Shown here: one piece after another, positions 8,878 through 18,045 of the stretch
How the letters are laid out: every line of letters begins with the position of its first letter
Position numbering within the stretch: position 1 is the first letter of the stretch
DNA from: Phoma sp. XZ068
Taxonomy: Eukaryota; Ascomycota; Dothideomycetes; Pleosporales; Didymellaceae
DNA: 64,000 bases
Direction: 5' to 3'
Assembly: GCA_004835665.1 (NCBI GenBank)
Contig: RBKR01000004.1
Coordinates: 1 to 64,000 of the forward strand
Position numbers and translations under genes: made by a program
The notes under the pieces: model-generated
What the model was told of the DNA's origin: nothing
Seen by the model: only the letters and a program-made list of their open reading frames with translations
Database searches by the model: none

Positions 8878-10671
8878 ATGTCACCATCTAATCTACCCTG
8901 GATCTCCGCGTTGGAAGATGCCGCCGAGCAATTCGATGGCGGGCCCCGGAGCTTCCCGCTAGCCAGCGAGTCGAGCTTTGCCCACAGGCTCGCATACGAC
9001 CCGCCGAACCTGGACTACCGAAAGCTGTTTTGGAACAAGGCCACTGTCTCGGACTCGCAGCGTGATGCTCTATTGCGCCCGCACAGCGCAGGCTGGCTGA
9101 TTCCGGCCGAGACGAGTGTCTGCAAGCCTGTCTTTGTCGCCCACTCCGCGCTGTCGGCGATATGGCTGTTGAAGGAGACGCTCGACGAGGACGCGCTGCC
9201 TGCTGATGCTTGGGCCCGGCTGGTCTCTGCAGCGCAGGATCTTGCCAGCAGCCCGAGCGACGGCTTCCAGAAGGAACCCCCTTCAGCGCAGCGGCCCCGC
9301 GATTCCCCACCACCGTCGACAAAGCGTGCTGCTGCATCCAGCTCAGCGCGGCCGTTGAAGCGCCTCCGACAAGCCACCGAGCCTCCCAGCCCTGCGACGC
9401 CGCTGGAAGCAGAGGACGAAGCGGAGGAACCTGAGCAGCTTGCGCCGCCCTGCGAACCCGAGGCGGCCGAGGACCCCAAAGAGCCCGTCCATGGACAGGT
9501 TGGACAGGAGGAACCCGCCCAGATCACAAGCGTCTCTAACAAAAACCGCCGTGCTGAGCGGGAGCGCGCCAGGAAGCTGGAGCTCATACGAGCGCAGAAG
9601 AAACAGGACCTTGGGTTGGTACCGCCGCCCGACTCAGCGTCTCGCAGGGAACACGGTGCCTATGCCTCCATCTCGCGGCAGGATGAGCCGTTCATCTCTT
9701 GGATCCTCAAGCAGCCGGTCGATGATGGCGACAACCTGTACAGCAGTGCCCCAGCGCCTTACCTGACAGCTTCTGGCATGCTCGACAAGGCCCGCTCCAT
9801 CGGCAATAATACCTCCCAGGCCTCTGCGGCTGCCTTTCTGCGGAGCTGGCGCACACAAGGTTCACCCTTTGCGCAGGAGTCCGTGGAGGATCGCCCGCCC
9901 GCTTCCTCGCGCACCCGCTGGTCGCTGTCGCAGAAGAGCAGTGCCTCGACGGTGCCGAAGAGCGCGCTCGCCTCCGCCTGGAGCCTGTGCGATCGCTACG
10001 AGCAGGAGCTGGATATCATCCATATCAAGTACCGCTGGGCCATGGCTTTCCTCGGCAAGGCGTACACCGAGAGGATGGACCAGATCAAGGAGCAAGACGT
10101 CGCCCGCAGCAGGGATGCCAAGAACCGAGGCGGCAGGGGCAAAGTCAGCTCCGAGGCCATGGACGCCCTGCTGCTGTCCGTCACCGCTACGTCGGGGCGT
10201 CAGCAGCGTCAGCGATTCAAGAAGCGGCTGCACCAAGCGCTCCGCTGGTACGAAGCAGCCAAGCAGCTTGGCTGGGGTATGCTCTGCCTGATGCCGCACG
10301 ACATCATCTCCAACTCGTGGGTCGAGAACGATCTCCGCATCCCCTTCTGGCACATCTGGCTCACGTTGGTTGCGAAGGCGAATCCGGTGGCCCACAAAGC
10401 AAGCATGGCCTTGGACGCCTGGCTAGGCTCAGAAGGCATCTCTGGCGGATCCATCAGCGAGAAGGCAACGCTGTCGATCGAGGCAAACACGCCGACATCA
10501 GCGACGCAAGTGGAGGAGATTGAAGACAGCGAGCTGGAAGACGGCGAAGATGGTGACAACCACAGCGTCAAGCCTGCGCCCTCCCAAAGGACTACAAACA
10601 GCCCTGCGGCCGCCCGTGCAATGCGCCAGCTTACCTTGATCGAGCTCTGTAAGCCTTTTGCAGGCACATAG
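8878..10671 (+). CDS. unrecognised 597-residue protein, divergent partner of the telomeric helicase
   Basis: Intronless frame of 597 residues with codon use and GC content like the helicase gene and unlike the AT-rich block downstream. I do not recognise a family. Residues about 1-115 look folded. Residues 125-215 are Pro/Ser/Glu-rich and disordered, with basic clusters near 149-164 (KR followed by PLKRLR) that could be a bipartite nuclear localisation signal. A highly charged helix follows near 222-243. Residues about 360-515 form a second likely folded, helix- and Trp-rich region with a charged stretch (402-422). The C-terminus (540-570) is acidic. Head-to-head placement with the helicase suggests a shared element and perhaps a nuclear DNA-associated role, but nothing in the sequence assigns a function. 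Confidence 0.75.
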   Translation: MSPSNLPWISALEDAAEQFDGGPRSFPLASESSFAHRLAYDPPNLDYRKLFWNKATVSDSQRDALLRPHSAGWLIPAETSVCKPVFVAHSALSAIWLLKETLDEDALPADAWARLVSAAQDLASSPSDGFQKEPPSAQRPRDSPPPSTKRAAASSSARPLKRLRQATEPPSPATPLEAEDEAEEPEQLAPPCEPEAAEDPKEPVHGQVGQEEPAQITSVSNKNRRAERERARKLELIRAQKKQDLGLVPPPDSASRREHGAYASISRQDEPFISWILKQPVDDGDNLYSSAPAPYLTASGMLDKARSIGNNTSQASAAAFLRSWRTQGSPFAQESVEDRPPASSRTRWSLSQKSSASTVPKSALASAWSLCDRYEQELDIIHIKYRWAMAFLGKAYTERMDQIKEQDVARSRDAKNRGGRGKVSSEAMDALLLSVTATSGRQQRQRFKKRLHQALRWYEAAKQLGWGMLCLMPHDIISNSWVENDLRIPFWHIWLTLVAKANPVAHKASMALDAWLGSEGISGGSISEKATLSIEANTPTSATQVEEIEDSELEDGEDGDNHSVKPAPSQRTTNSPAAARAMRQLTLIELCKPFAGT

Positions 10672-11044
10672 TGTGCTGTAATCAATTGCTCTGTGCTGTG
10701 CATTTAGTGTGTTACTTTCTTGCGTTGGTGTTTACAGTGTTGATGTTCTGCTGTGTTGATGCAGTTGTTGTCCGCGCGCTAGCGCAACCCTAACCACAAC
10801 ATTAAACCCTACCCCCATGATTTACAAAGCCGATTTCGCTACAACTTGCACAGGTAATGCGGGTTATTGTCGCAAAACATATGTCCAAGTTTGAAGCAGA
10901 TCCAATCTGTTGTTGCAGAACGACCGTAGTTGGGAGAAAAACCAACCGTACCCATGATAAGATATCCGCGGCAAATCTGTAGCCCTGGTCCCTAACAAAT
11001 CCGTACCCCTAAATCAACCATTGGAATGGTTGGCCTACCCATCT
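10672..11044. other. gene-free boundary between the subtelomeric gene pair and the RIP island
   Basis: Normal-composition DNA downstream of the partner gene. It contains a degenerate telomere tract (separate entry) and then about 230 bp of unique sequence without RIP bias, changing abruptly to AT-rich RIP-mutated DNA near 11,045. No gene seen. Confidence 0.6.
10785..10815. repeat. degenerate interstitial telomere tract
   Basis: CAACCCTAACCACAAC followed by ATTAAACCCTACCCCC: two good CCCTAA-like units plus decayed ones, in the same orientation as the terminal array. It sits where the GC-rich subtelomeric gene pair ends, as expected if that segment had been added onto an older chromosome end. 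Confidence 0.6.
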
Positions 11045-13740
11045 GGGTTAGAACTACTACTTCTTATTAGCTATAGTGCCTGCCTGCTCTATAATACCTT
11101 ATATATATATTATACCTATAATATATATTATATACCTAGCCTATATATTAGTAATTACTAACTATATATTCTCTTCTTTCTATACCTTATTATTGTCTCC
11201 CTTATCTATATAGAATATAGTAGACCTATATAAAAACTACTAGCTAATACTAATAGTAATTTTATAGTATACTACTATAGTTAACTTTAATTCTATTCTA
11301 ATTCTACTCTTATACTTTAATACCTCCTTAAACTAGTTACCTGTCTACTTACACCTGCTTAGGTCTACTAGCTATATATATAATAATATTACTTTTTTCT
11401 CCTATACTATAGCTTCTAACTACTACTAAAATAGTAATACTAACTATATATAATATACTACTAGCTTGCCTACTTTGCACAGTAAATACCTATAAATAAT
11501 CTTTATATTACTACTTATATAGTAACTCTTATAGTATTATATAGTAATAACTACTATACTATCCTTAATAAATATATTATAGTAACCCCCCTTAATAGTA
11601 TTGCTATATTAAATACTACCTAACTCTAGCTACCTTGCTAGCTGCCTATATACTATATATATTAATACTATTAACTTTTTTTAGAATACTACTACTTAAT
11701 CTATATATTACTCTACCTTATATATATTAATACCTAATTATACCCCTTATTTTATAAACTAGTCCTAGATAGTAGTATCCTTCCCTACCTACTTAAATAA
11801 CTAACTCTTACTATTAATAAGTATATAGGTATAGTAGTCCTTTAAAAAATTCTACCTAGGCTACTTATTAGTTAGGTTATTATATAAGCTGTCTTATAGC
11901 ATGCTAGGTATAGGCTTATTACCTTTACTACTACTAAATAATAGCTTATCTATTAATAATTACTAGCTCTCTATTACTAGTCTATAAATTATACTATAGA
12001 ACTAGGCTATACTAAACTATAAATCTTTATATAATAACTTCTCTATACTAACCTACTTAATATACCTATGCAATATTATATTATAATAAATCTTTAACCT
12101 ATATATTTATAAATCTAATATTTACTATATTAGGCTATAGCTACTATATACTATAAACTAGTCTACTATCTTCTATATAAACTATAAATATTCTTTATAC
12201 TAGTATTAGGGCAGGCTGCTATTACTCTTATATACACTATTACTATTAAAACTATCTAACTTGTCTTTCTTACTATTATTAGACGCGCCTAACAACTCTA
12301 ATGCCTACTATATAACTATAAACTATACTACTTTAATAATAGCTAATAAAATAGGTAGATACTGCTTAGTGCCCTTCTAACTGTCTTCCTTTACACCTAA
12401 TATAGCTAATATATATACTAATATACTATTATACTCCCTATATATAATCTTATAGCTTATTAATATAATATAAAACTTTAAATATACCTACTAGATACCT
12501 AACAACTTAGTTAGCTTAATAATAGTATTAGGGGCTATATCTTGCACTGTCTCTATCTTGTTAATACTCTTATTAATATTATTCTTTATACTCTCTTTAC
12601 TATTATTTATATCTATCTTTTCCCTTTCTTTTTTTTACTCTCTAGCCTTCTCTTCTATAACTCTCTCTACCTCCTTAATAAATACCTTCTATATATCTTA
12701 CTACTAGTATATAAACTAGTACTAGAGGCTTTTTTAAGTATACTTGCGCTAAGTATATATAAAAAATATTACTATCTACTACTATAACTATATATGCTTT
12801 ATAATTAACTGCTTATCTATATATAGCTATAATAGCTAGTACTATATCTAGTACTTCTCTGTCTAGATAGCCTCTAACTATATAAATATACTAATATAGT
12901 AGATAATAAATGTTTAACTAAACTATACTAATCTATCTATAGTATCCTATATTACTACCTCTATAGGCTTAGCCTACTGCTCCTGCCTAGAATCTAGCTC
13001 TACTATAAGATCTTTAATATATACTAATAACTCTAACTACTTTATACCTACTAAATATAGTAGCTACTATATCTACTCTAACTATAGGTTTACCTTATTA
13101 TACTTACCTGCCTAGATAGTACTCTACACCTATATCTTAATATTTATCTATACCTTAGCTATCTGCTTACCTACCTATATCTATACTATATTACTATAAA
13201 TAGGTACTACCTCTAGGCTATCTTTACTAGGCTACTAGACCTAGAAATACTATAACCTCTAGCTCTAGACTAATAACTACTAGTAATATACTTTCTTTAA
13301 ATACTTATTAATATGCTTTTATATATTCTTCTACTATACCTAGGTTAGGTATCTACCTTTCTCTGCTAGTAACTACTTATATATATCTTACTAATAGTTT
13401 TTTATTATATATTTACTCTAGAATATCTAGCAGTACTAGTTAGAGACTAATTAATATATCTTTCTATTCTAGTATATAGGCAACTGCTAGATAGGCTTAA
13501 CAACTTAGTTAGGTATATTTAACTTGCTAGTATACTTAATTAAACTAGCCTAATTATAAATATTATCTATAATTAATTTAGCCTCCTTATATTTAATATA
13601 GTAGCTATACTATATATAGCTCTTAATCTAGCTAGGCAATATACTGTGTTAGCAGTCTTTATATATAGCTAATATATACTTAGATAAATGCTTAAAATAC
13701 TTGCTTGCAATACTGCTCCCTGCTATAGTATAAATAATAA
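11045..13740 (-). pseudogene. RIP-mutated relative of the telomeric zinc-finger/recombinase protein, without the helicase part
   Basis: Translating the minus strand and allowing for RIP-type stops gives a protein co-linear with the helicase gene at 4,003-8,664 over about residues 8-885. Near 13,700 the N-terminal block reads KYFKHLSKYILAIYKDC, matching QYFEHLAEYQVAVCKEC. Near 12,100-12,150 a stretch matches the region around MQWMLDLRTYGLKVHYN. Near 11,500 SNTIKGGYYNIFIKD matches SNTIKGGHRNIFIED, followed by IKIIYRYL against VKIIHRYL. Homology ends near 11,045, just past the expected recombinase tyrosine and before the helicase motor, where non-RIP DNA begins. About 2.7 kb for about 880 residues implies few indels. 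It is either a truncated copy of the same element or a member lacking a helicase. Dead as a gene because of many stops. Confidence 0.85.
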
Positions 13741-13985
13741 ATATAATAATATAACTATATAAGGTAGGTAGAAAATAACTCTTTAAAGTTTATAGCATTC
13801 TACTATAGACTTATACTATATATTACACTATTAATACATCCCCCTACCTATAGCTATATATATATTTACTTTTAATAATAGCTAGTTATTATCTTAGAAT
13901 ACCTCTAAACCTAGCAGTCTAGAGTATTATAATATTATAAACCTAACTCTAGCTATAAATATAAAACCCTACTACTATTAATACT
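13741..13985. other. RIP-mutated spacer
   Basis: AT-rich sequence between the relative of the telomeric gene and the start of recognisable retrotransposon sequence. No coding similarity seen. Confidence 0.4.
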
Positions 13986-15795
13986 ATTAGTTATATTTCT
14001 ACAAATTAGCTAGAACGTGTAACTCTATATACTAATATAGTTACTTAAATTTAGAATAAATTAGCCTTTAAGAATATAATAATACTAGCTTATAAATATA
14101 ATAATATAGGGCCTATATACTATAAGATATACTAGCTATAGAATATCTTATCCCTAATAAAAAAAATCCCCTAATAATATAGAGGGCTGCATGTTATTAA
14201 AGCCCTAGAATAGACTATACTTATAGTAGCTATTAATACTAAGAAAAAGCTATTAACTATATATTATCTATAAATAGATAGATAGATAGAAAGAATAAAT
14301 TAGACTATAGAAATATACTTAAAGATATATAGTAACTAAGAGTAAGATAACTAGGTCTTACTATTACCTATAGTATAGCTTATATATAATAATAAATTAT
14401 TAGAAGTAATAAGTATAATACTATTCTTTATAAATTATAGAAGATACTTAAATCTCTTTATAAGATCTCTTAATAGTAATATCTAAATAGATTTAGTAAT
14501 AACCTTAGTATAAAGACTAAAGGAAGTATACTAGAAATTACTTAAAAATATTAATAAAGCTTAGTAATAAGTAATCTCTTATATTAATTAGAAAAAAAAA
14601 ACAGCACCTTAGCTAAAGGAGAGGGATAAAGTCTATCTCTTTATAAAAAACTTATAAATATAAAGACTAATAAAAAAAACTAGATTATATTAAGGTTAGA
14701 CTATTTTTTATTTCTAGGCAAATTAGCCCTATAAACTATTAACTTAAACTACTATAGGATACTAGAATATACTATATATTCTATATATTACTATTAGAAC
14801 TAGTAGACTCTAATATACTAATCTAAAAAAACTTCTACTACTAGGTTAAAGAAAAAACTAAGTAGAAAGTTAAAAAAATAATATAATATTAAAGGAAAGG
14901 ATATAAGAATAAATACCTAGTTTAGTAGTTAGAATACTCTAATTTAGAAAATATATAAAAACCTTCTATAAACCTTATAAACTACTAGCAGCTATTAAAG
15001 AAATTTAAAACTAATTAGGAAGTGCTATATTAGCTTCCTAAGCCTTAATTAGCTACCTTTTAAATATACTCTATATACTAGGTAATAGGGCTAGGCTAAG
15101 TCTATCTAAGGGACCCTCTAAGAAAATTATCCCTTCTTCTAGCTTCTACTTAATAATACTTTACTTCTCTACTATAATTACTTTTTTTATATAATAATTA
15201 AGTAAATCTAATTATTAGTATAACTACTCTTTATATATATATATAACCTATAACTCTTTTAATGCCTTCTGAGAGGCCTTAAGCACTTTATTTTATACTT
15301 TATAACTTTCTTTTATCTATACCTATAGCTTCTCTTTCTTAGTCTCTAGATATTTAAACTCTAACTATATTATATAAATATTATAATACTACCTATACTT
15401 TAAATATTTACTATATTTCCTAGAGTAAATATAAACTTTATATACTTACTTATACTTTTTATAAGTTAAATACTTCTTTACTATAATCTCTCTAAAAGAC
15501 TTAATAAATTTATATAAGTAGTAATAATAGGCTAAACTTAACTTAGTAGAATATTTAGGTATTATTAAGAGGATATACTATTAAATAAGAAAGGACCTAT
15601 ATTATATAAACTAAGCTTAAGAGACTAAGCTAAAATAAAAAGAAGATAGTATTATAATTCTAGAGAATACTAAATAAAAGTTAATAATTATAGGCTAAGT
15701 ATAGTATAGTTAAACTATATAGGAGAAAGTATTATAAGTAAGTATAAATAATAAGTATTATTAGTTACTACTTAGGTAATAATATAAAGTTATAT

Positions 15796-15866
15796 ATTAT
15801 AATTAGTCTTAGTATAATTAGTATAATTAGTAATTAGTATAATTAATAATTAGTATAATTAGTAGC
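15796..15866. repeat. short tandem repeat AGTATAATT(A/T)
   Basis: Runs of TTAGTATAATTAGTATAATTAG-type units with interspersed AATTAGTAATT, an AT-rich microsatellite-like tract just outside the LTR fragment. Confidence 0.7.
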
Positions 15867-15892
15867 TATTATAATACTAAGTACTATATATA

Positions 15893-16147
15893 TCTTCTTA
15901 GTATATAGTAATTAAGAACACTGCCCTTATAGTATTATATTTAACCTTATTAATTAACTTTATTATTAGAACTTAACTCTAACTCTTAAGCTAGATAGAT
16001 TAACTATCTATACTACTTATTATTAACTCTATAGTTATTATAGTATTTTACTAGATATCTATACTAACCTCTTCTTATACTAGTACTTATTCTAGAGAAC
16101 TAACCTTAAAAGTATTTATAAGCTTTACTTAGTTTATAACCTTAATA
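15893..16147 (+). repeat. partial LTR, inverted relative to the other LTR copies
   Basis: The reverse complement matches the first half of the 480-bp LTR found at 16,970, 23,199, 26,829, 28,495 and 34,729, including its TTAAGGTTATAAACTAAG start (here at the right end, 16,147). About half of the LTR is absent. Confidence 0.8.
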
Positions 16148-16969
16148 CCTATCTACCCTCTCTATAAGAAATTTAGGTAGAAAATCTATATAAAGATTTT
16201 ACTTCTTTACTATAATTATAGAGAGTAAATTAAGCTAGAAGCCTCTATCTACTAAGGCCTCTATTAGTCTAGAAAATTCTATAGTTACTTCTACTATAAG
16301 TAGCTATACTAGCTAAGAGTATAATACTATATAAAGAGTGCTAAGATCTCTACTTTCCTATATATAAGAGATATAGGCAAGAAAGAATAAATCTAATCCT
16401 TTTACCTCTTACCTTTTTCTAAGTCTCTTTTTTTTTTAAGTTTTATAAACTTATTAGAGTTTAGATACTTTAGTCTAATATATTCTACCTCTTTATACTT
16501 ATAATAGGTTACTATAGAGTAGTTTACTCTTAGCTTTAACTTTTTAGGCCTCTTTAGGCTACTATAGTTAAAACTACTCTCTTTCTTATACTTTATAGCC
16601 TCTTTAAACCCCTTTATATCTTTTAAGTTACTTTTTTACTTTTTTAACTTTTTAGAAGGTTTTTCTTCCTTTAAGCTTTTAGAACAGCCTCTTTATTAAT
16701 AAATTATATTAGTAACCTCTTCTACCTAGCTAAGTATTATATAATACTTTTCTAGATATATAAATAGCTACCTTTATATTTTTTTAGGTAATATATAGAT
16801 ATATCTAATTACTTAGAGGTTTACTCTATATATATTACTTAGTTCTTTCTAGTAAGGCCTTATATAATCTAGTAAATCTATAGGACTACTATAAAGAAGT
16901 ATTTTAGTATAACTTAAGGCCTTATATACTTTTTATCTCTTTTCTAAGATAGTACCTAGAGAGCCTAGT
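16148..16969 (-). mobile_element. gag-protease remnant of another retrotransposon
   Basis: The minus strand codes for a Lys-rich gag-like stretch followed near 16,150-16,260 by a region ending IEALVDRGFQLNLLS, resembling a retroviral-type aspartic protease active-site strand (D-S/T-G) with RIP-type changes. The fragment ends at the partial LTR on its left and at the composite element on its right. Identification as gypsy gag-protease is moderate; the rest of the element is not seen next to it. Confidence 0.5.
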
Positions 16970-17448
16970 TATTAAGGTTATAAACTAAGTAAAGCTTATA
17001 AATACTTCTAAAGTTAGTTCTCTAGAATAAGTGCTAGTATAGAAGAGGTTAGTATAGATACCTAGTAAAATACTATAATAACTATAGAGTTTGTAATAAG
17101 GAGTATAGATATAATCTATCTATCTTAAGAGTAGGTAAGATCTAATAATAAAATTAATTAATAAGGTTAAATATAATACTATAAGGGTAGTATTTCTAAT
17201 TACTATATACTAAAGAGTATCCTATATTTCTTATAATATCCTATAAAGTCCTATAGAAGGCTCTATAGTTTCTATAAGTAGTTTATAGTTTCTATAGAAT
17301 ATATATATAGTATTTTATACTATCTTATATTCTTAGTATAGTTTGTCTCTATAGAATTATAGGACGTTATATAGTCTTCTTAGCCCTACGCTGTTAATCT
17401 ATAACTATAACTTTATTATATTATATTTCTTCCTCTAAGATTATAATA
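16970..17448 (-). repeat. LTR (3' LTR of copy 1)
   Basis: Starts TATTAAGGTTATAAAC and ends AAGATTATAATA, the RIP-mutated form of the TGTTA...TAACA ends preserved in the copy at 28,495-28,978. Confidence 0.85.
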
Positions 17449-17509
17449 CTATCTCCCTTCTTTATTATTTATATTTTTATAAACTAATAAATAGTTTTCT
17501 AAAGTACCT

Positions 17510-18045
17510 AAGCTTAATATATAACAGGAACCTAAATTAATAATATTAGATATCTTACTATAGTTACCTATAAGTACTATATAAAAAAGAAGTTACCTTA
17601 TAAGATATCTTTATTATATAAAAAGTATAGAAATTATAAATATAATAGAATAAAGAAGTATAAGCCTATAGATTTACCTATTTCTAACTTCTCTAAAATT
17701 AATAATAAGATATTATATCTAGAAGAGATAGAAGATAAGGCTGCTAAAGCTAAGGAAGCTATAATAGCTACTTTATAGGCTACTTATACTAAATTAAACT
17801 AGGTATATAAATAAAAGAAATTCTTAAAGCGTTATAAATAGTAATAGTTTAATATAAGTGCTTAGTTTATTAAAGATATAGAGCACTTAGAGTAATAGGA
17901 GCTGTTACTTAATAATATTACTATACTTAAGAATAGGTTAATACCTAGCTTACTTGCACTAGACTAGGTAATATATCTTCTACTTCTAGACTCTAATACT
18001 ACTAATACTAGTATAATAGCTAGTAGTAGTTTATAAAGTTTATTA
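17510..18045 (+). pseudogene. antisense Cys-rich / coiled-coil coding remnant inside retrotransposon copy 1
   Basis: Between the 3' LTR and integrase the plus strand, antisense to the retrotransposon genes, reads as a coherent protein interrupted only by RIP-type stops. It has a segment with many Tyr codons (probable former Cys, TGC to TAC) such as KKYRNYKYNRIKKYKP, then a charged coiled coil (LEEIEDKAAKAKEAII, later DIEHLE and ELLLNNITILKNRL). The same unit recurs at 29,040-29,575 and, more diverged, at about 15,110-15,790. Cys-rich plus coiled-coil resembles a zinc-cluster regulator, but no function is assigned. Confidence 0.55.

Larger units (their letters stand above)
13986..16147 (+). 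mobile_element. Ty3/gypsy chromodomain retrotransposon fragment, plus orientation (3' part with partial LTR)
   Basis: From about 14,230 to 14,950 the plus strand is clearly similar to the reverse complement of the integrase-to-chromodomain part of the element at 16,970-23,680. Near 14,900-14,975 it reads KYLV.. LEYSNLENI, a degraded chromodomain. Downstream (15,110-15,790) an antisense, Lys/Glu-rich coiled-coil coding remnant occupies the same position as in the other copies. A 255-bp reverse-complemented LTR fragment ends the element at 16,147. The 5' half (gag to reverse transcriptase) is missing. It is in opposite orientation to the other copies and diverged enough to be a related subfamily. 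Confidence 0.75.

Noticed and set aside
12542..12787. Plus-strand open frame of 81 residues in the RIP island
   Set aside because: Lies antisense to the RIP-mutated relative of the telomeric gene; Leu/Tyr/Ile-rich composition is only AT richness.
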